Source of the DNA: RI-242 sp038246255
Lineage (GTDB): Bacteria > Planctomycetota > UBA1135 > GCA-002686595
Assembly: GCA_038246255.1 (NCBI GenBank)
Contig: JBBRWC010000058.1
Span: 1-26,324, forward strand
Direction of reading: 5' to 3'
DNA: 26,324 nucleotides
Positions 15,992-23,278 of this stretch are shown piece after piece. Each line of letters opens with the position of its first letter. The stretch's first letter is position 1. The notes beneath the pieces are model-generated. The model ran no database searches. It saw only the letters and a program-made list of their open reading frames with translations, and was not told the DNA's origin. Both the position numbers and the translations under genes were made by a program.

Positions 15992-17428
15992 TCAACCGCT
16001 GCCGAATTGCTGGGCGATGAACGCGCCTTGGGATTGCAGTCCCGCCATCAGCTTCTCGAGGGCTGTGAAGCGCTGGACGAGGTTCGCTTCGAAGGTCACG
16101 AGGCGCGCTTCGAGCTCTTCCGTACGCTTGTCCAGGTTCTTGATGAGGGCTTGCAGGGACTCCTGACGGCCGGCGAGCAAGCCCTTGTAGGTGTTGCCGG
16201 AGCCGATGTCCTGGGAGTCGAGCATGCGGTCGATCGTCTTCGAAAGGGTCATGAACAAGCCCTTGTCCGCCGTCGTGTCCTGGTAGTACCCGGCCGTGCC
16301 CTTCGCGGCACCGCCGTTGTTGAAGCCATCGAGGTCGGCAAAGAAGTCGACGAACGCGTCGATATCCTCGGCCATCTTGGCGTTCAGCTTGGTGTCGTTG
16401 ATTTTGAGCGTGCCATCGGTGTTCAACTCAATGCCAACGAGGCCCAGTTGGCCAAACCCGCTGGTGGAATCGGTGCTGCTCGCGCCGTAGAGCGCGGAGC
16501 TTAACTGGGTGGTCACGGTGCGCAGGGCGGGATCCCCAAACAGCGCACCACTGGGTCCGCCCTTCTCGCTGAACTTGCTCTGCCCGTTGACGAAGTCGAT
16601 CACCTTGTTGTACGCCTCGACGAAGCTCGCCAGCTTCTCCTTGATGCCGTCCGTGTCGACACCCACCGACACCTGAACCGGGGTCGCGCTGACGGATTCC
16701 AGCGTGATCTCGAGGCCATCGACCACGTCAGAGAAGGTATTGCTGGAGCGCTGGATCGCAAGACCGTCGATTTCGAACTCGGCGTTGGCGGCCACAGTGA
16801 TCTGGGTGGCTGCGCCCATGCCTGCAATCGAGCTCGCGTCGAGTCCCGTGATGGCGAAATCCGCGCCGCTCTGCTTACCGGCGATCACGAGTTGATAGCT
16901 CGGGCTCGAGGACGTTCCGGCGTTGATCACCGAGGCGGTCACCGCCGCCCCCGCTTGTGTGTTGATCGCCGCGGCGATCTCGTTCAACGAACTCGCATCG
17001 GCCGCGACGGCGACGCTGTAGGCCTGGCCATCATACGTGAAGTCCACGGTGCCTTCACCCAGGTCGGTGAGGGCGGACGACACGCCGGCAAACGCGTACC
17101 GATCGGTCGCGGCGAGCGCTTGGACCACGAGCGAATACGAACCCGGCAGGGGCGTTCCCTTCGCGAGGAAGCTCGCCGTGCCTTCGCTGTTCGCGGTGAC
17201 CTTGGTCGACTGCAGGCCGCCCAGAGTTGAAAGGCTGGCCGCGAGCGTCTGCAAAGACTTGAGGTGACCTTCGAACGTGCCGAGCAAGCTGATCTTGTTG
17301 TTCGCGGTCGTCTTCTGGCTCGCGAGCTGCGCGATCGGCGTCGATTCCGCGTTCACGAGCGCTGCGATGATCGCCTGCGTGTCGAGCCCGCTGGCGAGGC
17401 CGCCGAACTGAATGGGTCCACCGAACAT
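15992..17428 (-). CDS. fliD: FliD, filament cap protein
   Basis: 478 residues. The N-terminus has FGGLASGLDTQAIIAALV, the standard FliD D0 motif, followed by coiled segments. The middle is beta-rich (FDYTYDGQAYSV-like, VDFTYDGQAYSVAV) and the C-terminus has the helices EELEARLVTFEANLVQRFTA and LEKLMAGLQSQGAFIAQQF. FliD caps the growing filament and folds incoming flagellin. A sigma-28-like promoter lies 40-67 bases upstream, and fliS follows. Typical length for the family. Confidence 0.93.
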   Translation of the reverse strand: MFGGPIQFGGLASGLDTQAIIAALVNAESTPIAQLASQKTTANNKISLLGTFEGHLKSLQTLAASLSTLGGLQSTKVTANSEGTASFLAKGTPLPGSYSLVVQALAATDRYAFAGVSSALTDLGEGTVDFTYDGQAYSVAVAADASSLNEIAAAINTQAGAAVTASVINAGTSSSPSYQLVIAGKQSGADFAITGLDASSIAGMGAATQITVAANAEFEIDGLAIQRSSNTFSDVVDGLEITLESVSATPVQVSVGVDTDGIKEKLASFVEAYNKVIDFVNGQSKFSEKGGPSGALFGDPALRTVTTQLSSALYGASSTDSTSGFGQLGLVGIELNTDGTLKINDTKLNAKMAEDIDAFVDFFADLDGFNNGGAAKGTAGYYQDTTADKGLFMTLSKTIDRMLDSQDIGSGNTYKGLLAGRQESLQALIKNLDKRTEELEARLVTFEANLVQRFTALEKLMAGLQSQGAFIAQQFGSG

Positions 17429-17467
17429 GTGTGTGTATGCGCCTGTGCGGGCGCGGCTCCGCGGTCG

Positions 17468-17495
17468 TTATCGGTCGGTCGGTGGGGTCGCGTGA
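17468..17495 (-). promoter_or_regulatory. Sigma-28-like promoter of fliD
   Basis: On the minus strand, ACCGATAA (17475-17468) matches the -10 GCCGATAA at 7 of 8. Upstream TCACGCGA (17495-17488) resembles TCAAGCGA of the flgM-like promoter, with one extra base in the spacer. The leader before the ATG would be about 33 nt. Confidence 0.5.
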
Positions 17496-17650
17496 GGGGC
17501 AGCCGTGCAGATGTCCCGCCAAGAGCGGCGGGAGGGACCGGGGATGGCGTTGTGGGGAAAAACTTTCCGCGCCCGCGTGGGCGAACGCGCGACGAGCTGC
17601 GGGCCGAGCTCCGGGTCAAATGGTGGGTCAGGCGGCGCGAAGGGCGGTTG

Positions 17651-17676
17651 GGGAGGCTCCCACGGGAGAGCCTCCC
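17651..17676. terminator. Hairpin downstream of flagellin 1 (distal)
   Basis: 9-bp stem GGGAGGCTC (17651-17659) with GAGCCTCCC (17668-17676), loop of 8. On the plus strand it is followed by TTTCCTT, on the minus strand by no T run. Confidence 0.5.
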
Positions 17677-17707
17677 TTTCCTTGCGGTCCGCTGACTAAG
17701 CTCCCGC

Positions 17708-17729
17708 GCCGGCGCTCGGAGGCGCCGGC
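17708..17729 (-). terminator. Hairpin directly after flagellin 1
   Basis: 8-bp GC-only stem (17708-17715 with 17722-17729, GCCGGCGC/GCGCCGGC) with a 6-nt loop, starting 7 bases after the stop. No T tract follows. Confidence 0.5.
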
Positions 17730-17736
17730 TCAAGGA

Positions 17737-18552
17737 TCAACCGAGCAGACGCAGCGCGAGCTGCGGCTGGACGTTCGCCTGGCCCAACACCGAAACCGCA
17801 GCCTGCTGCAGGATCGTGTTCCGGGTGAGGTCAGCGGTTTCCATTGCGACGTCGACGTCGCGGATGCGGCTTTCGGCAGCGCTCAGGCCCTCGCGGGTGT
17901 TCTGGATGCTGCGGAAGGAGCTGCTGAGGCGGTTTGTCGCCGCACCGAGGTTGCCTCGGGCGGTGCTGACGCTGTTGATCGCCGTGTCGATCGACGCGAG
18001 CGCCGCGGACGCGTTGGTCGCGTCCGTCGTGTCGAGGGTGTCGATGGCGAGTGTCGCCGCGGTCACGTCGTTTTCGGCGATCGTGATCGTGTCGCCGGAG
18101 TCGAGACCGACTTGGATGTCGATATCGCCACCGGCGTTCAGCAGGCTGATGCCGTTGAACTCGGTGTTCCCGGCGATGCGGTCGATTTCTTCGACCAGCG
18201 CCTGGAACTCGACGTCGATGATGGCCTGGTCGTCCGTTGAGACCGTACCGTTCGACGCTTGCAGCGCCAGCTCGCGCATCCGCACGAGGTTGTTGCTGAC
18301 TTCGTTCAGGGCGCCTTCAGCGGTGTTCGCCATGCTGATGCCGTCCTGGGCGTTGCGGCCCGCTTGGCCGAGTCCGCGGATCTGCGAGCGCATGCGCTCG
18401 CTGATGCCCATACCGGCCGCGTCGTCCGCCGCCGTCGCGATCCGCAGACCGGACGACAAGCGTGCGAAGTTGCCACCCAAGCGATCGCTGACCTGCGAGA
18501 GGTTGCGCTGCGCGGTGATGGCATAAACGTTGGTGTTAACACGAAGACCCAT
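17737..18552 (-). CDS. Flagellin 1
   Basis: 271 residues from the ATG at 18552, which opens MGLRVNTNVYAITAQRN; a longer reading upstream lacks flagellin sequence. It has only the D0/D1 core: N-terminal helices with RLSSGLRIATAADDAAGMGI and MRELALQASNGT, and C-terminal RIRDVDVAMETADLTRN then ILQQAAVSVLGQAN. There is no D2/D3 outer domain, so the filament surface is minimal. Exported through FlhA/FliPQR and capped by FliD. An AGAGGTAA-type ribosome-binding site is present. Very similar to flagellin 2 (same length). Confidence 0.95.
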   Translation of the reverse strand: MGLRVNTNVYAITAQRNLSQVSDRLGGNFARLSSGLRIATAADDAAGMGISERMRSQIRGLGQAGRNAQDGISMANTAEGALNEVSNNLVRMRELALQASNGTVSTDDQAIIDVEFQALVEEIDRIAGNTEFNGISLLNAGGDIDIQVGLDSGDTITIAENDVTAATLAIDTLDTTDATNASAALASIDTAINSVSTARGNLGAATNRLSSSFRSIQNTREGLSAAESRIRDVDVAMETADLTRNTILQQAAVSVLGQANVQPQLALRLLG

Positions 18553-18564
18553 CTTCGTTACCTC

Positions 18565-18606
18565 TGGATTGGAGTGGAGAAAGGAGTGTCGGGAGCCCGA
18601 AAGGGC
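18565..18606 (-). promoter_or_regulatory. Leader element of flagellin 1 (shared with flagellin 2)
   Basis: On the minus strand a small GCCC-TTTC-GGGC hairpin (18595-18606) is followed by a CCACTCCAATCCA block (about 18566-18578) just before the ribosome-binding site. Flagellin 2 has a hairpin and the near-identical CCACTCCAGTCCA at the same place. Confidence 0.45.
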
Positions 18607-18915
18607 GGCCCGCAAGGTTGGGTGCGGCGCATAAGCCCCCCGCGGCGCTCAGGCACGAGCGACGCGGGAGTTTGGGGTGCGAAGTTGCCACAACCCGACC
18701 CGGACACCGGGCAGCCCACAGGACTGCTCGGCGCCGGTGGCCGCGCCCGATACCCGTGGTCCGAAAAGGACCGCGGGCACACAGGCGCGGAGTGCGTTGT
18801 CAAAAGGGGAAAGGTGTGTTGGGGTGGGAGGACAAAGGAACCACGCCAACGGAGCCCGCACTGGTGCACGGCCCGAACGCGGTTCTTGATCGCGATGCAG
18901 TGCGCGAATGTTCGT

Positions 18916-18969
18916 TTGCACCGTTGGCGCGGATTGCACCGTTCGCGCGTATTGCACCGTTCGCGCGGT
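18916..18969. repeat. 18-bp tandem repeat, three copies
   Basis: Units TTGCACCGTTSGCGCGNN at 18916-18933, 18934-18951 and 18952-18969 differ at only a few positions. A degenerate fourth (TTGCGTTG...) follows. Confidence 0.85.
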
Positions 18970-19419
18970 TTGCGTTGATGCTGCACGCGCTGTGATCGCG
19001 CGCTCTGCAAGGTCGCTCGTTGTCGTCACGCGTTTGCACGAGAGACCAGCGGCGCGCTAGACGCGGAGGTTTTGCACTCGCGATCAGCGCTTTGACACTT
19101 GGTGCGCCGCGCCGCGCTGGGTGCGCTGCCGCCGGGGTCAACGGTGGGGTGCGCACGTCGATGTCGCACGCACCACCCGGAGGCGGTGTGCGCCACAGCG
19201 CTTTCCTCCGACGTGCACAGCCGCCGCGCGTCGCTGCGCGCTCTAGCACGTGCGGACTGGGATCGCGGGGTGCGATCGGAGCGGTGCTGCGGTGGGAGTC
19301 CATGGAAGTGTGGCGCGAAAGGCGAGCGCTCGTCGTGTTCCGGCGCTTGATCGCGCGGAACGTGAATGTTTTGAGCGTCAGTGCGTGGGTGCGATGATTG
19401 AGCGCGAGAGCGCGGATGG

Positions 19420-19455
19420 GGTTCGAGATCTGGTTCGAGATCTGGTTCGAGATGC
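19420..19455. repeat. 12-bp tandem repeat, three copies
   Basis: GGTTCGAGATCT at 19420-19431 and 19432-19443, then GGTTCGAGATGC at 19444-19455. Each full unit contains the palindrome AGATCT. Confidence 0.85.
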
Positions 19456-19591
19456 AGTGATTGGGCTTCGATTCGGCGCTTTGCGCCGCGGTGGCCTGTT
19501 CAGGCGCGGACGGCCCGAGCCGGTGCGGCGCGAAACCTTTGCGGGGCTTCGCCGCGGTGCTCCCTTCGGTGTCGATCCGGTCGCAGAAGAG

Positions 19592-19617
19592 GCCCCCGGG
19601 ACGGGTGTCCCGGGGGC
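19592..19617 (-). terminator. Terminator of flagellin 2
   Basis: Perfect 11-bp stem (19592-19602 with 19607-19617, GCCCCCGGGAC/GTCCCGGGGGC) with a 4-nt loop, about 80 bases after the flagellin 2 stop. On the minus strand CTCTTCTGC follows, a pyrimidine-rich run. Confidence 0.75.
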
Positions 19618-19697
19618 ATTGGCGACTCCAGTCGAATCACCGCGCGCGGCCAAGAATCCGGCGTGCGCGAACGCTTTGGTCGCGCGTGTTCACCGGA

Positions 19698-20513
19698 TCA
19701 GCCCAGAAGCTGGAGAGCGAGCTGGGGCTGGGCGTTGGCCTGGCTCAAGATGGCCACGGACGCCTGCTGCAGGATCGAGTTCCGCGTCAGGTCCGCGGTC
19801 TCCGATGCGACGTCGACGTCGCGGATGCGGCTTTCGGCAGCGCTCAGACCCTCGCGGGTGTTCTGGATGCTGCGGAAGGCCGAGCTGAGGCGGTTTTGGA
19901 CTGCACCCAAGTTACCGCGCGAGGTATTGACACTGTTGATCGCCGTGTCGATCGCCGCGAGCGCGGCGGAGGCGTTGACCGCGCTGTCCGCGGCCAGGGT
20001 GTCGATCGCCAGCGTTGCGCCGGTCACGTCGTTCTGGGTGATGGTGATCGTGTCACCCGTGTCCAGGCCGACCTGGATGTCGATGTCGCCGCCGGCGTTC
20101 AGGAGGCTGATGCCGTTGAACTCGGTCTCGTCGGCGATGCGGTCGATCTCTTCGAGCAGCGCCTGGAATTCGACGTCGATGATCGCTTGGTCGTCGGTGG
20201 AGACCGTTCCGTTCGCGGCTTGCAGCGCCAACTCACGCATCCGAGCGAGGTTGTTGCTGATCTCGTTCATCGCGCCTTCAGCGGTTTGCGCGAGGCTGAT
20301 GCCGTCCTGAGCATTGCGGCCGGCTTGGCCGAGCGAGCGGATCTGGGAGCGCATGCGCTCGGAGATGCCGAGACCTGCGGCGTCGTCGGCCGCGGTCGCG
20401 ATGCGCAGACCGGAGGAGAGGCGGCTGTAGTTGCCGGCGAGGCGCTCACTCACCGCGCCGAGGTTGCGTTGAGCGGTGATGGCAAACAGGTTCGTATTGA
20501 CGCGAAGACTCAT
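19698..20513 (-). CDS. Flagellin 2
   Basis: 271 residues from the ATG at 20513 (MSLRVNTNLFAITAQRN); the open frame extends further upstream but without flagellin sequence. D0/D1-only core like flagellin 1, with RLSSGLRIATAADDAAGLGI, MRELALQAANGT and RIRDVDVASETADLTRN. It differs from flagellin 1 mainly in the centre (ENDVTAATLAIDTL versus QNDVTGATLAIDTL and nearby) and at the tip region. An AAAGGG-type ribosome-binding site precedes the ATG. The near identity over long blocks points to a recent duplication or ongoing gene conversion. Confidence 0.95.
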   Translation of the reverse strand: MSLRVNTNLFAITAQRNLGAVSERLAGNYSRLSSGLRIATAADDAAGLGISERMRSQIRSLGQAGRNAQDGISLAQTAEGAMNEISNNLARMRELALQAANGTVSTDDQAIIDVEFQALLEEIDRIADETEFNGISLLNAGGDIDIQVGLDTGDTITITQNDVTGATLAIDTLAADSAVNASAALAAIDTAINSVNTSRGNLGAVQNRLSSAFRSIQNTREGLSAAESRIRDVDVASETADLTRNSILQQASVAILSQANAQPQLALQLLG

Positions 20514-20528
20514 GGTGGTAACCCTTTT

Positions 20529-20568
20529 GGACTGGAGTGGGGACAAGCGGGATCCCGGACGGGATCCC
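20529..20568 (-). promoter_or_regulatory. Leader hairpin and shared block of flagellin 2
   Basis: GGGATCCC occurs twice (20549-20556, 20561-20568) with a 4-nt loop; being self-complementary, the copies form an 8-bp stem. The CCACTCCAGTCCA block (about 20529-20541) then leads to the ribosome-binding site, as in flagellin 1. Confidence 0.5.
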
Positions 20569-20697
20569 TCGGGTTGGGCCCAGCCACCCCCTTTCCGCGT
20601 CGACTTGGCACATCGGCGTGGAACGGGCACGTGGGTGGAAGGACCCGGCAACCCGCGCCGCGTGGAAGGTGTGGCCCTCCGGCGGTGCGGGTGTTTT

Positions 20698-20705
20698 TTC
20701 TCGGC
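20698..20705 (-). promoter_or_regulatory. Sigma-28-like -10 box upstream of flagellin 2
   Basis: GCCGAGAA on the minus strand, 7 of 8 to GCCGATAA and identical to the box before flagellin 3. A convincing -35 at the usual distance is not visible (CGCCAAAC region). It would give a leader of about 180 nt. Confidence 0.35.
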
Positions 20706-20849
20706 TGGTGACGCGCGTTTGGCGCTTCGGCCCGAAGGGGCGCAGCCGTTCAGCGGTATAGAGAGCAGAGAGTCGCAAGTCGCCTTCCCCTGGATCGCGT
20801 TGGCACGCGCGAGGCGGGATGGAGCGGCTTGGTTTGGCGCCGGGGTATG

Positions 20850-20874
20850 GGGAGCCGCCACGTTGGCGGCTCCC
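20850..20874 (-). terminator. Terminator of flagellin 3
   Basis: Perfect 11-bp stem (20850-20860 with 20864-20874, GGGAGCCGCCA/TGGCGGCTCCC) with a 3-nt loop, 34 bases after the flagellin 3 stop. No T run follows. Confidence 0.65.
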
Positions 20875-20908
20875 TCCTCAGCGACCGGCCCCAAGAGGCC
20901 GTTCTTCG

Positions 20909-21730
20909 TTATTGCTGCAAGAGCTGGAGGGCGATCTGCGGCTGCACGTTGGCTTGACCGAGGATCGAAACAGCGGCCTGCTGCATGATCGAGTTGCGCG
21001 TCAAGTCCGCGGTTTCCGAAGCCACGTCGACGTCGCGGATGCGACTTTCGGCGGCGGCCAGGTTTTCACGGGCGTTGGCGATGGAGCGGATGGAAGATGC
21101 AAGTCGGTTCTGCGCGGCGCCTAGAGCACCCCGCGATTCATTGACCGCGTTCACGGCGCCGTCGAGGACGGCCAGCGCAGCGTTCGAGTTCGCTTGGTCG
21201 GTGACATCGAGCACGTCGATGCCGATCGTGCCGGCAGTCACGTCTTCGAGCGTCACACCGATCGTTTCACCGGCGTTGATGCCGACTTGAAGGTCCAGCG
21301 ACGTGACCGAGCCGTCGAGCAGCGCGAGTCCGTTGAAGTTGGTGGTGGTCGCGATGCGGTCCACTTCTTCCACGAGCGCTTGGAACTCGATGTCGATGAT
21401 GGCGCGGTCGTCGACCGACAGCGTGCCGTTGGCCGACTGGATGGCGAGCTCGCGCATCCGGGTCAGGTTGCTGCTGACTTCCGCCAGGGCGCCTTCCGCG
21501 GTTTGGACGAGCGAGGCGCCGTCCTGAGCGTTGCGGGAGGCTTGGCCGAGCGAGCGGATCTGCGAACGCATGCGCTCAGAGATGCCCAGGCCAGCGGGAT
21601 CGTCCGCCGCGGTTGCGACACGCAGGCCGCTCGACAAGCGCTGGTAGTTTCCCTGTAGGCGCTCCGTGACGCTGCCCAGGTTGCGCTGGGCGGTCATGGA
21701 GATGATGTTGGTATTGACTCGAAGGCCCAT
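20909..21730 (-). CDS. Flagellin 3
   Basis: 273 residues from the ATG at 21730 (MGLRVNTNIISMTAQRN). Core flagellin again: RLSSGLRVATAADDPAGLGI, MRELAIQSANGT, RIRDVDVASETADLTRN. It is the most divergent of the three, with a different centre (LLDGSVTSLDLQVGINAGET) and a tail ending LLQQ instead of LLG. An AAGAGG ribosome-binding site and a sigma-28-like promoter precede it. It may form a different part of the filament, for example the hook-proximal end; this is inference from other multi-flagellin bacteria. Confidence 0.95.
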   Translation of the reverse strand: MGLRVNTNIISMTAQRNLGSVTERLQGNYQRLSSGLRVATAADDPAGLGISERMRSQIRSLGQASRNAQDGASLVQTAEGALAEVSSNLTRMRELAIQSANGTLSVDDRAIIDIEFQALVEEVDRIATTTNFNGLALLDGSVTSLDLQVGINAGETIGVTLEDVTAGTIGIDVLDVTDQANSNAALAVLDGAVNAVNESRGALGAAQNRLASSIRSIANARENLAAAESRIRDVDVASETADLTRNSIMQQAAVSILGQANVQPQIALQLLQQ

Positions 21731-21801
21731 AGCCTCTTGCTCCGTCGTGAGGGGTTTGTCGGTCGCTGAGTTGTCGTCGGGCTTTCCCTCCGACACGTTG
21801 G

Positions 21802-21828
21802 TTCTCGGCTGCCCCCCGCCGGGCATGA
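21802..21828 (-). promoter_or_regulatory. Sigma-28-like promoter of flagellin 3
   Basis: On the minus strand TCAT (21828-21825), exactly 15 bases, then GCCGAGAA (21809-21802). The flgM-like promoter has TCAA-N15-GTCGATAA. The leader would be about 65-70 nt. Confidence 0.5.
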
Positions 21829-21908
21829 GTCGCGAGCCCGGAATTCGGGGAAGTCCCTAAGCTGGTGCGCAGCGCCAGGCTCCGCGCGACGTTAGATAGG
21901 CTCCTGCC

Positions 21909-22991
21909 GTGACTCGCTCCCAGCCGCCCCGCTCCGACCCCCAAACCGCGCACCTCCCGCGCGTCGCGGCCAGCGTTCGCCCGGAGTGGAGCGAACAGGT
22001 GTTGGCCGCCGTGCGGTCCTACGGGGAGCGCGGCGCGCGCGATGTCCCCGCCGACGCCTGGGCGACCGCCGCGCGGGACGCGGCGTGGGACGGCGCGCCG
22101 ATCGATGTGGTGCTGGTCGACGTGGAGCGCTTCGGCGCGGGGGCGGAAGTTTTTTCCGCAGCCGCGGGCGACGCGGATCCGATTCCGGCGGCGATCGTCG
22201 TCCTGACGTCGCGCATCGACCCCGCGGCCGCGCGGTGCTTGGATCACGGCCCCGGCGCCGTCGCGCTCGTGCCCTGGCCCGCGCCGGCGGAGTGGCTCGC
22301 TGCGGTCCTCCTGCGTGCCGCGCAGGAACGGCGGATGTGGATTGAGCGGCGCGAACTGTGGCGGGCCCTGGTTCCCGACGACGCGGGAGCCAGCCACTCC
22401 CCGGCGCTGGAGCACGCAGTCGCCGCGCCGGACGCGACGCTATATATCGCGGGTGGTGACGCCGTGACCGCCCTGCGCACCGCGCGCTGGGTGCACAGCC
22501 GCGGGGCGCGGCGCGGGGGGCCGTTTGTGGTGCTCGGCGCCATCGATCCGCCGGCGCTCGAGGCCGCCTGGCACGATGCCCTCGGGGGCACGCTGTGGGT
22601 TCCCGACGTAGATCGGTTGCCACCTGCGACCCAGGCTCAACTCGCCCAGTTCCTCGGCGCCCAGCCGCCGTCCGGGCGCCGCGGCGCCAGCGCCGGCGTG
22701 CGCGTCATCGCATCCGGCCCCCGCGACTTGGAGGCAGCCGAGCGGGGGATGGAGCGCGTCCTCGTGTACCGCCTCAACGTGCTGGCGATCGATCTCTCAG
22801 CCGGCGGCCCCGCGGCGTCGGGTTCCAGCGCCACCCCCCCGACCCCCGACCGCCTCGACCAACTGGAGCGCCGCCACGTCGAAGAGGTGCTAGCCGCCTG
22901 CGGCGGCAACCGCAGCGCAGCGGCCCGCCGCCTGGGCCTGCACCGCGCGACGCTCCACGCAAAACTGCGCCGCTGGCAACAATCAACCTGA
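21909..22991 (+). CDS. NtrC-like regulator with degenerate receiver and ATPase-dead AAA+ domain, Fis-type HTH
   Basis: 360 residues from a GTG at 21909. Residues 63-135 look like a receiver domain (IDVVLVD, IVVLT) but lack the usual Lys (VPWP in place of a KP motif). Residues 165-296 follow the sigma-54 activator plan, but the Walker A is replaced by AGGDAVTALRTARWVH and the GAFTGA loop segment is missing. The Walker B reads GGTLWVPDVDRLP instead of GGTLFLDEID-like. The later parts VRVIASGPRDL and VYRLNVLAIDL are kept. Residues 316-355 are a Fis-type helix-turn-helix (VEEVLAACGGNRSAAARRLG). It should bind DNA but should not hydrolyse ATP or remodel sigma-54 polymerase. Divergent to the flagellins, so a flagellar regulator of FlbD/FleQ descent is likely. 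Ribosome-binding site is weak. Confidence 0.75.
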   Translation: MTRSQPPRSDPQTAHLPRVAASVRPEWSEQVLAAVRSYGERGARDVPADAWATAARDAAWDGAPIDVVLVDVERFGAGAEVFSAAAGDADPIPAAIVVLTSRIDPAAARCLDHGPGAVALVPWPAPAEWLAAVLLRAAQERRMWIERRELWRALVPDDAGASHSPALEHAVAAPDATLYIAGGDAVTALRTARWVHSRGARRGGPFVVLGAIDPPALEAAWHDALGGTLWVPDVDRLPPATQAQLAQFLGAQPPSGRRGASAGVRVIASGPRDLEAAERGMERVLVYRLNVLAIDLSAGGPAASGSSATPPTPDRLDQLERRHVEEVLAACGGNRSAAARRLGLHRATLHAKLRRWQQST

Positions 22992-23008
22992 AGCGCCGCC
23001 CTTTCGCC

Positions 23009-23025
23009 GCGCAGTTCCACTGCGC
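23009..23025 (+). terminator. Hairpin downstream of the NtrC-like gene
   Basis: GCGCAG (23009-23014), loop TTCCA, CTGCGC (23020-23025), extendable outward with a bulge. It lies 18 bases after the stop. No T tract. Confidence 0.4.
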
Positions 23026-23081
23026 AGCGGCGCCCCACCCGCTGGCGAGTTGGGAGCGCGAAGTGAAGCACGTCGTTAGTC

Positions 23082-23228
23082 GGACAGCGCGAACGGTTCG
23101 TGCTCCTGACCGATAGCCTGGTCGTGCGCAAGATCTTCGAACCGCTCGGGCGCCCGACCGAGGCGCCAACCACCGCGCCCGCGCGAGGGTCGCGTGAGTT
23201 CGAGTTCGCCTTCGAGTTCGCGGAATCG
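23082..23228 (+). pseudogene. Fragment resembling the C-terminus of an IS91-type transposase
   Basis: The plus-strand frame reads RFVLLTDSLVVRKIFEPLG, then RPTEAPTTAPARGSREFEF. This resembles the tail of IS91-family transposases, where a TDPxVIRKILEHLGLP-type segment is followed by a Pro/Ala/Arg stretch. The catalytic HUH and Tyr parts and the zinc knuckles are absent, and no insertion sequence ends are seen. A decayed insertion is the best reading; from memory of the family only, so confidence is modest. Confidence 0.4.
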
Positions 23229-23233
23229 CGGCT

Positions 23234-23278
23234 CGGATCCTGGATCGTGGTTCCTGAGCGGGCTCGGGCTGGCCGAGC
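23234..23278. repeat. Dispersed ~44-bp repeat, copy 1
   Basis: Matches 25353-25397 at about 84 % by eye, same orientation, with the shared core TTCCTGAGCRGGCTCGGGCT. The end GCTCGG-GCTGG-CCGAGC forms a 6-bp hairpin. Confidence 0.7.

Larger units (their letters stand above)
17429..17736. other. Flagellin 1-fliD intergenic region
   Basis: 308 bp without a gene. It holds the two hairpins downstream of flagellin 1 and the promoter candidate and leader of fliD. The rest (about 17496-17645) shows no clear feature. Confidence 0.6.
18553..19697. other. 1.1 kb non-coding region between flagellins 1 and 2
   Basis: No open frame here shows a recognisable protein, and open frames extend into the antisense of flagellin 2. 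It contains the flagellin 1 leader (18553-18606), a weak sigma-28-like -10 (GCCGAGCA, minus strand, near 18727), an 18-bp tandem repeat (18916-18969), a 12-bp tandem repeat (19420-19455) and the flagellin 2 terminator (19592-19617). The rest is unassigned. Confidence 0.55.
20514..20908. other. Flagellin 2-flagellin 3 intergenic region
   Basis: 395 bp without a gene. It holds the flagellin 2 leader with its hairpin, a sigma-28-like -10 (20698-20705) and the flagellin 3 terminator (20850-20874). Nothing else stands out. Confidence 0.6.

Noticed and set aside
18916..18969. CRISPR array
   Set aside because: 18-bp units without spacers are simple tandem repeats; no cas genes.
18800..19303. Minus-strand open frame with ANGAIR repeats
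   Set aside because: The peptide repeat only reflects the 18-bp DNA tandem repeat; no start signal or domain.
21731..21908. Sigma-54 promoter for the flagellins
   Set aside because: No TGGCAC-N5-TTGC pattern was found on either strand; sigma-28-like boxes fit better.
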